DNA of 42,086 nt from positions 1 to 42,086 of the forward strand of contig PPHI01000097.1 of NCBI GenBank assembly GCA_002901265.1, given 5' to 3'. Source of the stretch: Rhodopirellula baltica. GTDB taxonomy: Bacteria > Planctomycetota > Planctomycetia > Pirellulales > Pirellulaceae. The notes beneath the pieces were generated by a model. The model searched no databases. It saw only the letters and a program-made list of their open reading frames with translations, and was not told the origin of the DNA. Of this stretch, positions 26,009 to 34,732 are shown one piece after another (position 1 is the stretch's first letter; each line of letters starts with the position of its first letter). The position numbers were made by a program, and so were the translations under genes.

Positions 26009-28228
26009 TCACTCGCCAATCTCAAACACGCGAATCGACTGGCCTGCAGACGAAGGGACAATCGCAATCTTCCTTCCGTCGGAGGTAAACGCTGTCGTCT
26101 TGATATGCTGAATCGACTCGCAATCCAGCACCGCCAACTGGTCACCTGTCGTTCGATCCCAGACCGTCACTTGCCCCCGCCCGCCAACGAATAACCAGGG
26201 TCGCGTTGGGTGAAACACGATGTGGTACGAAGTCAATTCCAAGGGATAGCGACGGATTTCGGATCCCGTCTCGGTCTCGAACTCGACAACTTCGCGGCTC
26301 GATGAAACAGCCACCGATTGCCCATCCGTCGAAAACGTGGCGGAATTCACAGATCGCAGCCCCAGCCCAATCGTTTTGAGGATCTCTCCCGAACCGAGTG
26401 AGAACGACAACAACTCGCGGCCATCGGTTGCAAACGCTTGACTGCCTTTGATTGGCAAATAGCCCCCAAGGACCTCTCGATCAAATCCTTGCAGGACTCG
26501 TGGTTCGGCCGAACGACCATCAAATGGTTGCCACGCGAGCTTGCCCTTCTTGGCCCCGGCAAGCAAGAAAGAATAGGTCGGACTTGGCATCACCATCTCG
26601 ACGCTGCTGCCATGGTCAAAAAGAGGCTCGAAATCACCGAGTTTGCCTTGACCATCAATCGGCATCACTCCTGTCAAACCACCGTAACCACCCAAGAGGA
26701 CTCGATTCCCATTTGCCGACCGAGCCACTGCATTGATCACGCCTAAATCATCAAGCCGATCGGAGACGGAAATGGCCGCCCCGGAAGCGACGTCATACAC
26801 AGTAACGATCTGATCAATTCGCCCGACGACTAGCCACCTTCCGTCTCCAAAGAAAGCCATGTCGTTGATCGTCCATCCCTTTGCCTCGATCAAGCCGACC
26901 TGCCGCACATCGATTCTATTTTCAAATTCGTTTGCGGGACGCTGTGGCGACTGACGGGTTCGAGGTTGCAGTGACTTCGCAGGGAGACTTGCGACACGCG
27001 GTTCTTGCATTGCGGTCGGCTGGGCCGGTACCAAATCCGATGGAGGAGCCGCAGGCATTTGCACAGACGGACGGGAATCCACGGCAACTGGCAACTGATC
27101 ATTATCGGGAGATGGTGGCACGACATCTGAAACAGCAGCGATAGCAGACGGATCCAGAGTACTTTGCGGTGCATCGGGAAAGAATGCCAACAGGCTTTCT
27201 TTCTTTTCCTTCTGCGGCTCAACCAACTCTTCCCCATCGCCGGGATAACGACCGACCAAGATATCGCCATAAAGTAGCTGCCCTCGCATCGCGACGGCAA
27301 GCGAATCCCCTTTGCTAAGAACGCCATCCGTTTCAGCGATCGCAATCAACCAAGCGATTTTCGAGAGCACATCACGCGACTCGCCCTTGTAGTCGCCGTA
27401 CTGCGGAACATGCACAAGGAGCAGACACGAGCCAGCGTGCAACTCGCAATATGTCAGAAACTCGCCGTTGGTGAAATCAAAGATGCCAGACTTGCTGCCA
27501 CCAGTAAACGCCTTCTCGCTAGCCACCTTGATACTGTTGGCAAACTCTTGAGCGATTGCTTTGGCCTCGGACGTGTTGCCTCGGCCCGCATCTTTATCTT
27601 GCTTGCTGAAGACCTCCGACTCGGCGAAACGTAATCGGCCAGCAGGTGAATTCTCGTCGGGCTCGGCACTTGCAACCTTCTCGCCGTTCCGCCCCAGAGC
27701 GTTCGATGGCTCAAGGTTGCGGACATGAATGAACAGCGCCACGGTAAGAATGAACGCGATATAACCGAGTGTCAGTCCGGCGCGGGCACGCTTGATGCCG
27801 CTGTTACCTGACTCCGACCGTTTGATCATGGCGACGGCGACGTGGCCACAAATGATCGCGATCACAGACGTTACGAAGCTGCTGAAACACGCCACGATCA
27901 GCGGAAGAGACACCAGACCGAAGACGAAACTGGCAATTGCCAACGAAGGCGCCGCACGCTTTTGGGCCCCTATCGTGGCGTTGCCGCCCGATCGAACCGC
28001 GACCTGGCCCAGATCAAACTCGGTTCCACACTGGCGACAGACAACGGTTTCTTTCACCGTCGAGATTGGGATCACGGGGACAAAGAATAGCGTGAACCAA
28101 GTCCGGCGAGACGAATGCATGCAGGGCTGCGAACTGCCACAAAACAGACAGTCGAAAGCCCCGGCGGCTTCTACAGTGCTACGGGTGCGCCAGCCAAAAA
28201 TCAGCATCAAAGCGGTCCAATCGATCAA
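26009..28228 (-). CDS. Zinc-ribbon / transmembrane / beta-propeller fusion protein
   Basis: This 739-residue protein has three parts. Residues 10-72 form a zinc ribbon: IFGWRTRSTVEAAG, Cys27-x2-Cys30, the hydrophobic TWFTLFFVPVIPIS, and Cys64-x2-Cys67, the layout of the zinc_ribbon_15 type. Residues of about 92-168 hold membrane helices (SLAIASFVFGLVSLPLIVAC and GLTLGYIAFILTVALFIHV) like DUF4190. After a Pro/Ser-rich linker, residues of about 445-739 are WD40/YVTN-like propeller repeats (INDMAFFGDGRWLVVGRIDQ; SATFSTDGQSVAVSSSREVV; IHIVFHPTRPW-like). The propeller is probably extracytoplasmic, the ribbon cytoplasmic. The function is unknown; the combination suggests a sensor or scaffold. Convergent with the HAD gene. 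Confidence 0.75.
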   Translation of the reverse strand: MIDWTALMLIFGWRTRSTVEAAGAFDCLFCGSSQPCMHSSRRTWFTLFFVPVIPISTVKETVVCRQCGTEFDLGQVAVRSGGNATIGAQKRAAPSLAIASFVFGLVSLPLIVACFSSFVTSVIAIICGHVAVAMIKRSESGNSGIKRARAGLTLGYIAFILTVALFIHVRNLEPSNALGRNGEKVASAEPDENSPAGRLRFAESEVFSKQDKDAGRGNTSEAKAIAQEFANSIKVASEKAFTGGSKSGIFDFTNGEFLTYCELHAGSCLLLVHVPQYGDYKGESRDVLSKIAWLIAIAETDGVLSKGDSLAVAMRGQLLYGDILVGRYPGDGEELVEPQKEKKESLLAFFPDAPQSTLDPSAIAAVSDVVPPSPDNDQLPVAVDSRPSVQMPAAPPSDLVPAQPTAMQEPRVASLPAKSLQPRTRQSPQRPANEFENRIDVRQVGLIEAKGWTINDMAFFGDGRWLVVGRIDQIVTVYDVASGAAISVSDRLDDLGVINAVARSANGNRVLLGGYGGLTGVMPIDGQGKLGDFEPLFDHGSSVEMVMPSPTYSFLLAGAKKGKLAWQPFDGRSAEPRVLQGFDREVLGGYLPIKGSQAFATDGRELLSFSLGSGEILKTIGLGLRSVNSATFSTDGQSVAVSSSREVVEFETETGSEIRRYPLELTSYHIVFHPTRPWLFVGGRGQVTVWDRTTGDQLAVLDCESIQHIKTTAFTSDGRKIAIVPSSAGQSIRVFEIGE

Positions 28229-28255
28229 AAGGCAAAACGCCCATGATAATCGAAT

Positions 28256-28945
28256 CGCTGGAGTCTAGCCTTTAGGCGATTTTCGGCGCTCGGCCAGCTA
28301 AGCAAAAACACACAACCGCTGGCTATCGCCAATGCGGCTGATGAAACCTGCTCGTCACCCAACGTCACGACTTTGGACGGCAATGCGAATCAATCGATTT
28401 CAAACACATGGTTACCGGCCAGGCCGTTGGCCCTACTGTTTTTGGGTTGGGCATCTCCCAGGCCCTTCGGACCTGGCTAGGTAACCTACCGGGGCTTCGC
28501 CCCTAAAACGAACGAGCGTCACACGCCCCCTCAACGCGATCTTTTGATCACTCCCGCTGGAGTCTAGCCTTTAGGCGATTTTCGGCGCTCGGCCAGCCTA
28601 AGCAAAAACACACAACCGCTGGCTATCGCCAATGCGGCTGATGAAACCTGCTCGTCACCCACCGTCACGATTTTGGACGGCGATGCGAATCAATCGATTT
28701 CAAACACGTGGTTACCGGCCGGGCCGTTGGCCCTACTGTTTTTGGGTTGGGCATCTCCCAGGCCCTGCGGACCAGGCTAGGTAACCTGCGGGGCTTCGCC
28801 CCTAAAACGAACGAGCGTCACACGCCCCCTCAACGCGATCTTTTGATCGCTCCCGCTGGAGTCTAGCCTTTAGGCGATTTTTGGCCCTCAGCCAGCCCAA
28901 ACAAAACACACAACCGCTGGCTATCGCCAATGCGGCTGATGAAAC
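28256..28945 (-). repeat. Two full and one partial 299-bp tandem repeat
   Basis: Copies start at about 28257, 28556 and 28855, an exact 299-bp period, with only scattered differences between the first two. Each opens on the plus strand with the same arms as the other intergenic repeats (GCTGGAGTCTAGCCTTTAGG, later CACAACCGCTGGCTATCGCC). It then has about 200 bp with several hairpins, including CCAGGCC-CTTCGGA-CCTGG and GGGGC-TTC-GCCCC. The third copy stops after the second arm. It sits downstream of the 109-residue gene (stop at 28979) on the minus strand and upstream of the zinc-ribbon fusion gene. Confidence 0.85.
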
Positions 28946-28978
28946 CGAGCCTTCAGGCGATGCACGAAAGCAATCGCG

Positions 28979-29308
28979 TTACGATGTGACTGCTTGCAAA
29001 CGATCTGAGCCTGACCACACCTCTGCGGAAGCGGGCGAGGCAATCAACTCACGCAACTCGTCAACACATCTACCGGCATCGGGCCCGTACAGTGTCCCAC
29101 CGAGAACCTGCCCGTTCGTGTCGTCAATCACCAAGCGATAACTGGGGCTCGTTGCCGCAGCATCGTTCGGAAAACGTTGCTCTGACGCGTCATCCCAGTC
29201 ACGCCATACGCCTTGGCGGACGCGAATGGTAATGCCTTGGCGTTCGGCCACCGTGTCCGGCATTCCGACGCTAATGCAACGCCAATCAAGGATAAATGTG
29301 TCGCTCAT
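28979..29308 (-). CDS. Small hypothetical protein
   Basis: This is a 109-residue acidic cytoplasmic protein starting MSDTFILDWRCISVGMPDTV. It has a beta-rich look: GITIRVRQGVWRDWDDASEQ, SYRLVIDDTNGQVLGGTLYG, then a helix CVDELRELIAS. I do not recognise the family. ATG at 29308 is preceded by AAAGGGAGTG, a good ribosome site. The stop is close to the third 299-bp repeat copy, which forms its 3' region. Confidence 0.55.
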   Translation of the reverse strand: MSDTFILDWRCISVGMPDTVAERQGITIRVRQGVWRDWDDASEQRFPNDAAATSPSYRLVIDDTNGQVLGGTLYGPDAGRCVDELRELIASPASAEVWSGSDRLQAVTS

Positions 29309-29878
29309 CAGTCACTCCCTTTGTTCGGTTGGTTGATCCAATCCGGCAGCAGCTACGTGCACGCCGGATGGTTGAATTCGGCAAGACGACTTACGCATGA
29401 GACGATTCGCGAACCACACACACTGCACGCGATCTGTCCGCTGGCGTGCAAATGCTGAGGTTGATTCGAAGAGGTGCCGCGCGAGCACAACGAAGAATTC
29501 TGTTTGCGCGATCGCTTCATTATTGATCTATTGCCTGGGCCTATTCCAGCATGTTTTTATTGCTTTAGGCAAAACAAAACAATCACGGAATTGATGCCAC
29601 TCGTGATTTTTTTGACGACTGTAGTGATGACGGTCTCTAGACAGATGACAGTGCATGTCATTGCCACCAGCAACCGGGTGACAATGGTGCAGCGAGTTGC
29701 ACAAACGCGAACCCAGGCAACAACCCATTCACCGCAAACCGCAAAGTCACCCACACCCAGCGAACAGGCTGCCGCAACGGAAAACTGCGGGCCAATGACG
29801 GCGCGGGTGCCCCGCCAACAAAGCGACGGCGAACCGGCGTGTGACCACCCGGTGCCCCGCCGCACACCGCCGACCGCT
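29309..29878. other. 570-bp spacer without a confident gene
   Basis: This lies between the pirin stop (29879, minus) and the start of the 109-residue gene (29308, minus). It should hold the latter's promoter. A plus-strand frame here runs on antisense through pirin and has no product I recognise. A terminator-like hairpin lies at 29581-29613 and a short dyad ATGACAGTGCATGTCAT at about 29645-29661. Confidence 0.5.
29581..29613 (+). terminator. Terminator-like hairpin, no plus-strand gene upstream
   Basis: AATCACG / CGTGATT with a 14-nt loop is followed by T7 on the plus strand. On the minus strand it would follow the pirin gene by about 265 bp and run into TGTTTTGTTTTG, so it may instead serve as a bidirectional terminator of azoR-pirin. 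Stem is short and the loop long, so confidence is low. Confidence 0.4.
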
Positions 29879-30586
29879 TCAAGCCAAATCGAACAGCATC
29901 ACTTCGGCGGAACCAGCTTGGCCTGCTGCTTGCAACTCCAACGCGGCAACGTCGCTGATCGCGATCGCGTCGCCTTGATGAAGCGATTCACCGTTGGCGG
30001 AAATGTCACCTCGCAGCACTTGCAACCAACCATGGCGGTCAGGAGCAAAGGAATATTGCACTGTCGCGTCGCCATCCAACTCCGCAAGATAGATCGCGAC
30101 GTCTTGGTGGATCAGCAGCGACTCGTCGCGACCGTTTCGCGAAGCAACGAGTTGAAACCGGTTTTTCCTGCCCTGAGGGTCGAACGCCTTCTGTTCATAG
30201 CCGGGCTCCAAACCGTCACGCTCGGGAAACAGCCAGATCTGGTACAGATGCGCCTGCTCGTCTGCTGACGGATTGAATTCACTGTGCGTGATCCCCGTCC
30301 CCGCGGTGATCCGCTGGAACTCGCCCGGTCGCAGGACTTCACCGTTTCCCATCGAATCACGGTGCTGGAGCGCACCTTCGAGAACATAGGTAACGATTTC
30401 CATGTTCTCGTGCGGGTGCGTCCCGAAGCCTTTGCCCGCGGCGATGTAATCCTCGTTCATCACCCGCAACGATCGGAAGCCCATGTGACTGGGATCGTAG
30501 TAGCCGGAGAAAGAAAACGAGTACTGCGTTTTCAGCCAACCGTGGTCGGCACTGCCGCGTTCATTCGCACGTCGTAAGGTAATCAT
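29879..30586 (-). CDS. Pirin-family protein (YhhW-like)
   Basis: This is a 235-residue bicupin protein. The metal ligands of pirin/YhhW are all present at the expected places: His57 and His59 in GTHPHENMEIVTYVLEGAL, and His101 and Glu103 in TGITHSEFNPS. The start MITLRRANERGSADHGWLKT is typical. YhhW-type pirins show quercetin 2,3-dioxygenase activity in vitro; the physiological role is often stress-linked. The gene lies 48 bp downstream of the azoreductase on the same strand, with a strong AAGGAG site, so the two are probably co-transcribed under the MarR dyad. Confidence 0.92.
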   Translation of the reverse strand: MITLRRANERGSADHGWLKTQYSFSFSGYYDPSHMGFRSLRVMNEDYIAAGKGFGTHPHENMEIVTYVLEGALQHRDSMGNGEVLRPGEFQRITAGTGITHSEFNPSADEQAHLYQIWLFPERDGLEPGYEQKAFDPQGRKNRFQLVASRNGRDESLLIHQDVAIYLAELDGDATVQYSFAPDRHGWLQVLRGDISANGESLHQGDAIAISDVAALELQAAGQAGSAEVMLFDLA

Positions 30587-30634
30587 TGATGTCTCCTTGA
30601 TCGATGACTCGCGATCAAATCAAGCTGTCACAAA

Positions 30635-31261
30635 TCAAATCTTTGCTGCCAACTCTCGAGCCTGCTCTGCCGCGGCCGCCTCAACGCTCGCAACAGCATC
30701 AGGGGCCCCCAACGTCGGTTCGACCAGAATCGACTGGACGTCAGTAAAACCCAAAAATCCCAGCACCAAATCCATGTAGCCTTTCTGCAGATCCATCGCT
30801 TTCGCTTGTTCGTTTCCGTAGGCACCGCCTCGCGAATAAATCACGGTGATCGGTTTCCCGGTGACAAGTCCCGTGTATCCGGTTGCCGGGTCGAAGGTAA
30901 ACGTTTGCCCCGGCTGGGCGATCAAGTCGATGTAGTGTTTCAATTTGTACGGGATGCCGAAGTTCCACATTGGCAAACTGATCACGTACTTGTCAGCAGA
31001 TTTGAATTCCTCGCACAAATCCACGATCGTCTGCCAAGCGTCGCGTTGTGGGTCGGTGAACTCCTGACCGTGCATCACTTGATACTTCGCATCGAGGGCA
31101 AAGTCGTTGAATTCGGGCAGCGTTCTGTCCCATAGATCCAACGTGACGATTTCGTCATCAGGATGACTGTCACGATAGGCGTCGAGGAATACATTTGCGG
31201 TGGAGATCGATTTGGAGCGTTTTTTGCGTGGCGATGACTCGATAGACAGCAACTTGGCCAT
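30635..31261 (-). CDS. azoR: FMN-dependent NADH-azoreductase
   Basis: This is a 208-residue flavodoxin-fold enzyme. FMN contacts typical of AzoR: an N-terminal LLSIESSPRKKRSKSIS phosphate-binding stretch, PMWNFGIPYKLKHYIDLI (the 'PMYNFxxPxxLKxxxD' motif) and YSRGGAYG. The family reduces quinones and azo compounds with NADH as a cytoplasmic dimer and is usually induced by quinone or thiol stress. ATG at 31261 with AAGGAA upstream is the family start; an upstream-extended frame (to 31321) would cross the operator. It is followed by pirin, preceded by the dyad at 31321-31337 and the MarR gene. Confidence 0.92.
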   Translation of the reverse strand: MAKLLSIESSPRKKRSKSISTANVFLDAYRDSHPDDEIVTLDLWDRTLPEFNDFALDAKYQVMHGQEFTDPQRDAWQTIVDLCEEFKSADKYVISLPMWNFGIPYKLKHYIDLIAQPGQTFTFDPATGYTGLVTGKPITVIYSRGGAYGNEQAKAMDLQKGYMDLVLGFLGFTDVQSILVEPTLGAPDAVASVEAAAAEQARELAAKI

Positions 31262-31320
31262 AGTGGGTTCCTTGGATGCAAAGGTGAAGTGGGAACAGAA
31301 AGGGATACCGCGAAGCCTCA

Positions 31321-31337
31321 TTTACATTACATGTAAA
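31321..31337. promoter_or_regulatory. MarR-type operator dyad upstream of azoR
   Basis: TTTACAT-TAC-ATGTAAA is a perfect 7-bp inverted repeat in the 121-bp gap between marR and azoR, 60 bp before the azoR ATG. It overlaps a plausible minus-strand promoter (TTGCCA, 17 bp, TGTAAA). The size and position fit a MarR dimer site. A degenerate match lies at 31874-31890 by the marR start. Confidence 0.6.
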
Positions 31338-31382
31338 CCTTCCTGGCAAGACAAATTTTTTTGCCGCGTTGTGATCTAGCTG

Positions 31383-31853
31383 TTATTCAGGGACGCCGGC
31401 CCGTAGCGATTCCAGGATGCGAATCAGTTTTTTCTGGTCGGTTTTCGAGACTCCCGCTAGCAATTCGGCGTGCAAATCGAGGACGGGCTGGTCAAGTTTT
31501 TTCAGCAATCGCTTTGCCGCGGGCTTGAGTTCGACCAGAAACACCCGCCGGTCGGTTTTTGACTGTAGTTTGCTGATCAGATTCAGCTTCAGCAGTTGAT
31601 CGACCACCCGTGTGATCGCAGGGGCGACCTGGACCATCCGTTCGGCGACCTCCAAACACGGCATCGGCTCGCCCTCACCGCGAAGGATCCTCAGCACGTT
31701 GTACTGGGTCACCGTCACGCCATGCTCACGCATCAGCCTCGCCATGCGGTTTTCCAGCAGATCGCTGGTTCGCATGATCGCCAACGTCGCTTCTTGTTCA
31801 ACGGACGCGAACGGTCCGCGTTTCTTCAATTCTTCGCGTAATGTCTTAGCCAT
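31383..31853 (-). CDS. MarR-family transcriptional regulator
   Basis: This is a 156-residue winged-helix protein. The MarR core is clear: DLLENRMARLMREHGVTVTQ (helix 1-2), YNVLRILRGEGEPMPCLEVA, recognition helix AITRVVDQLLKLNLISK, and the wing KLQSKTDRRVFLVELKPAAK. A single Cys in PMPCLEVAERM is where some MarR regulators sense thiol stress, but that is not established here. ATG at 31853 with GGGAGAGACCG upstream is preferred over the ATG at 31880, which overlaps a second operator-like sequence. It probably represses azoR-pirin and itself. Confidence 0.88.
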   Translation of the reverse strand: MAKTLREELKKRGPFASVEQEATLAIMRTSDLLENRMARLMREHGVTVTQYNVLRILRGEGEPMPCLEVAERMVQVAPAITRVVDQLLKLNLISKLQSKTDRRVFLVELKPAAKRLLKKLDQPVLDLHAELLAGVSKTDQKKLIRILESLRAGVPE

Positions 31854-31873
31854 CGGTCTCTCCCGCCTGAAAG

Positions 31874-31890
31874 TTGACATGTAGTGTATC
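31874..31890. promoter_or_regulatory. Possible second, degenerate MarR site at the marR 5' end
   Basis: TTGACATGTAGTGTATC matches the azoR dyad TTTACATTACATGTAAA at 11 of 17 positions, keeping ACAT and TGTA. It lies 21 bp before the chosen marR start, which would allow autorepression. Weak evidence. Confidence 0.35.
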
Positions 31891-32008
31891 GTGGCGGCGA
31901 ATTGCGAGGTGAAAAATCTTCACAAAGAGACTCTTCACACACTGACAGGCGTGCCCGGTTAAACTACACCTACCGCCCCGCCCGCCCTCCTGCCGCTCAG
32001 CCTTCGCT

Positions 32009-34732
32009 ATGGTCCCCTCGGTACCTCATTCTGTGTTGATTGCTGCACTTGCCACATGCGTGTTCGTTGGAATCACGAGTGTAGTGAGTGCCGACGAGGA
32101 CCTGTCCTTCAACCGCGACGTTCGGCCGATCCTGTCGCAGCATTGTTACGCCTGCCATGGCCCGGATGAACACAGTCGCGAAGCCGACTTGCGGTTGGAC
32201 GACCGCGATGCGGCCGTTGACTATGGGGCAATCACCCCTGGGGACACCGAAAGCAGTTTGCTAGTCGAGCGAATCCTGACTGACGATCCTGATTTGATTA
32301 TGCCGCCGCCCCGTGGCGGGAAAGAATTATCCGTCGATCAAAAGCGGTTGCTACAGCGATGGATCGAACAAGGCGCCGACTATCAACAACACTGGGCCTT
32401 TGTACCAGTTCCCGAAACGGTCGCGGTTCGTGACCAAGCTGACGACTGGGCGATCAACCCGATCGATCGCTTCGTTGCCCAAACACACCAGCGGATGAGC
32501 CTTGGCCATCAACCCGAAGCGGACCGAGCAACGTGGCTACGTCGAGTGACATTCGACCTGACGGGCTTGCCACCGACACTTTACGAACTTGACCAATTCC
32601 TCGCCGACGATTCAGCGGATGCGTATTCCAAAGTCGTCGACCAACTGTTGGCTTCAAACGCCTATGGCGAGCGAATGGCGAATGTCTGGTTGGACGTCGC
32701 CCGATACGCGGACACGTTCGGTTACCAAAACGATATGCCGATGGAGATCTGGCCTTGGCGTGACTGGGTGATCAATGCGTTCAACGACAACATGCCCTAC
32801 GACGAGTTCTTGACCGAACAGATCGCCGGTGACTTGTTGCCCAATGCGAGCCAAGACCAGCAGCTCGCCACAGCGTTCAACCGACTGCACCGACAAACCA
32901 ACGAAGGCGGCAGTGTTGCCGAAGAGTTCCGATTGACGGGAATCGCCGACCGAACCACCACCGCAGGGACGGCGTTTTTAGGCCTGACGTTTGAGTGCTG
33001 CCGATGCCACGACCACAAGTTTGACCCGATCAAACAACGCGACTTCTATCGACTGTCTGCGTACTTTTCCGACATCGACGAGTTCGGCTTGTACTCGCAC
33101 TTCACCCGAGCCCAGCCGTCCCCAACAATGCTGCTGTACCAAGGCGACCAACGGGGAAAACACCAGCAAGCGTTGAATGCGATTGCAAATGCACGGCACA
33201 AGCTCGATCAAGCCATCGAATCATTGACCGCGTCTTGGTCCAAGCGGCTTGGCGAATTACCGCGAGATTTACCAACGCCTCGCCAACCAACCTTTCGCAT
33301 GGAACTGGACGGCGAGGCAGAAGGTGTCGTCGGGAATGCCAGTCGCTGCGATGGCGACCAAGCGATCGAATGCGAGGGTGCCCCCGAATTCGGACGCACC
33401 GGTCGCTTTACCTATTCGCTTTGGGTTCGCCCGGCAGTGCAACAACCACGAATGATCGTGCTGCACCAATCGGTTGCCGCCGAAGATGCCGGATTTCGCG
33501 GCTTGCAGTTGACGCTTGATGATGGACATCCCGAGTTTTCGATGATTCACTTCTGGCCCGGCAACGCCGTTCGCATCGAAAGCGTCAACGCAATTCCGAC
33601 CGACCGCTGGACACACCTAGCAGTCACACACGACGGCAGTGGCCAGGCAAGCGGATTGCGACTTTTCATCGACGGCAAGCTCGCCGAAGTTTCAATCGAA
33701 CGCGACAAGCTGACTCGCGACATACGTCACCGCGGCGAATGGGGTGATGCAAATGTCGGCAGTGTCAAGTTAGCTCTCGGCGCAAGGTTCCGCGACATTG
33801 GTTTCCGCGATGGCTTGATCGATGATTTGCAAGTCTTCGATACAGAACTTTCGTTGGCCGACATCGCGGCGATTTATTTCGACGCGATTCCTGATGATGT
33901 CCGTCATAACAAAGACGTTCAGCTGACCGATGTGCAAGCACTGGATCACTGTTTAAAAACTGCCGAACCATCGCTTGATGCGTTGCGAGAAGAACTGCAA
34001 CACGCTCGCACTCACGAGAACGAACTCGTCACGAAGATTCGCAACATCATGGTGATGAAGCACAGCGATGATGCGGCCGCCATTCATGTGTTGAACCGTG
34101 GCGAATACACCGAAAAAGGCGAAGCAGTAACAGCCGGTGTCCCGGAATTCCTCAACCAGGTCGCTATCGATAATCACCTCGGCAATTGCGACGACCGGCT
34201 GACGCTCGCCAAGTGGATGACAGCCCCCGACAACCCGTTGACTTCGCGGGTGATGGTCAACCGAATGTGGCATTTGTTTTTTGGGCGTGGGCTGGTCGTC
34301 ACGCTCGAAGACTTCGGCGCCCAGGGCACACCGCCATCGCATCCCGAGTTGCTGGACTACCTTGCCCGATCGTTGATGGACAGCGGTTGGGACCTGCACA
34401 CCCTCTGCCGCGAAATCGTCTTGTCCGCGACCTACCGACAATCGTCGCAGATCACCGACCGAGAACTGTGGGCGGCAGACCCGAACAACGTTTACTTGAC
34501 ACATGGCCCGAAACATCGCCTGTCAGCTGAACAACTTCGTGATGCGGTGTTATCGGCCAGCGGATTACTGGTCCGTCAAGTCGGCGGGCCGAGCGTGATG
34601 CCTTACCAACGGCCGGACTTTGGCAGGAAGCTGGCACCGGAAAGAGCTACCAACAATCGACCGGCGATGGGCTTTACCGGCGTAGCCTTTACACGTTTTG
34701 GAAACGCACCGCGCCACCACCTTCGATGTTGA
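32009..34732 (+). CDS. PSD1/DUF1549-DUF1553 protein, frameshifted near 34610
   Basis: This frame gives 907 residues: signal peptide (LIAALATCVFVGITSVVSA); a planctomycete cytochrome-C-like domain with the haem motif CYACH at 46-50; DUF1549 at about 150-360 (IDRFVAQTHQ... and CCRCHDHKFDP); a LamG/concanavalin-like insert at about 430-630; and DUF1553 from about 690 (NPLTSRVMVNRMWHLFFGRG). After MPYQ at about residue 867 the frame goes out of family: it reads RPDFGRKLAPERATNNRP, while the -1 frame reads AGLWQEAGTGKSYQQSTGDG, the normal DUF1553 sequence. One missing C near 34610 explains this. Family members are exported, often paired with DUF1501 as here. Confidence 0.85.
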   Translation: MVPSVPHSVLIAALATCVFVGITSVVSADEDLSFNRDVRPILSQHCYACHGPDEHSREADLRLDDRDAAVDYGAITPGDTESSLLVERILTDDPDLIMPPPRGGKELSVDQKRLLQRWIEQGADYQQHWAFVPVPETVAVRDQADDWAINPIDRFVAQTHQRMSLGHQPEADRATWLRRVTFDLTGLPPTLYELDQFLADDSADAYSKVVDQLLASNAYGERMANVWLDVARYADTFGYQNDMPMEIWPWRDWVINAFNDNMPYDEFLTEQIAGDLLPNASQDQQLATAFNRLHRQTNEGGSVAEEFRLTGIADRTTTAGTAFLGLTFECCRCHDHKFDPIKQRDFYRLSAYFSDIDEFGLYSHFTRAQPSPTMLLYQGDQRGKHQQALNAIANARHKLDQAIESLTASWSKRLGELPRDLPTPRQPTFRMELDGEAEGVVGNASRCDGDQAIECEGAPEFGRTGRFTYSLWVRPAVQQPRMIVLHQSVAAEDAGFRGLQLTLDDGHPEFSMIHFWPGNAVRIESVNAIPTDRWTHLAVTHDGSGQASGLRLFIDGKLAEVSIERDKLTRDIRHRGEWGDANVGSVKLALGARFRDIGFRDGLIDDLQVFDTELSLADIAAIYFDAIPDDVRHNKDVQLTDVQALDHCLKTAEPSLDALREELQHARTHENELVTKIRNIMVMKHSDDAAAIHVLNRGEYTEKGEAVTAGVPEFLNQVAIDNHLGNCDDRLTLAKWMTAPDNPLTSRVMVNRMWHLFFGRGLVVTLEDFGAQGTPPSHPELLDYLARSLMDSGWDLHTLCREIVLSATYRQSSQITDRELWAADPNNVYLTHGPKHRLSAEQLRDAVLSASGLLVRQVGGPSVMPYQRPDFGRKLAPERATNNRPAMGFTGVAFTRFGNAPRHHLRC

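Noticed and set aside
28256..28945. Direct repeats considered as a CRISPR array
   Set aside because: The period is 299 bp with no short repeat/unique spacer alternation and there are no cas genes in the window.
29474..30268. Plus-strand frame of 264 residues
   Set aside because: Mostly antisense to pirin; the product is low-complexity with no recognisable fold.
34601..34625. Programmed -1 frameshifting in the PSD1 gene
   Set aside because: No X-XXY-YYZ slippery heptamer or nearby strong downstream hairpin was seen; a one-base loss is the simpler reading.
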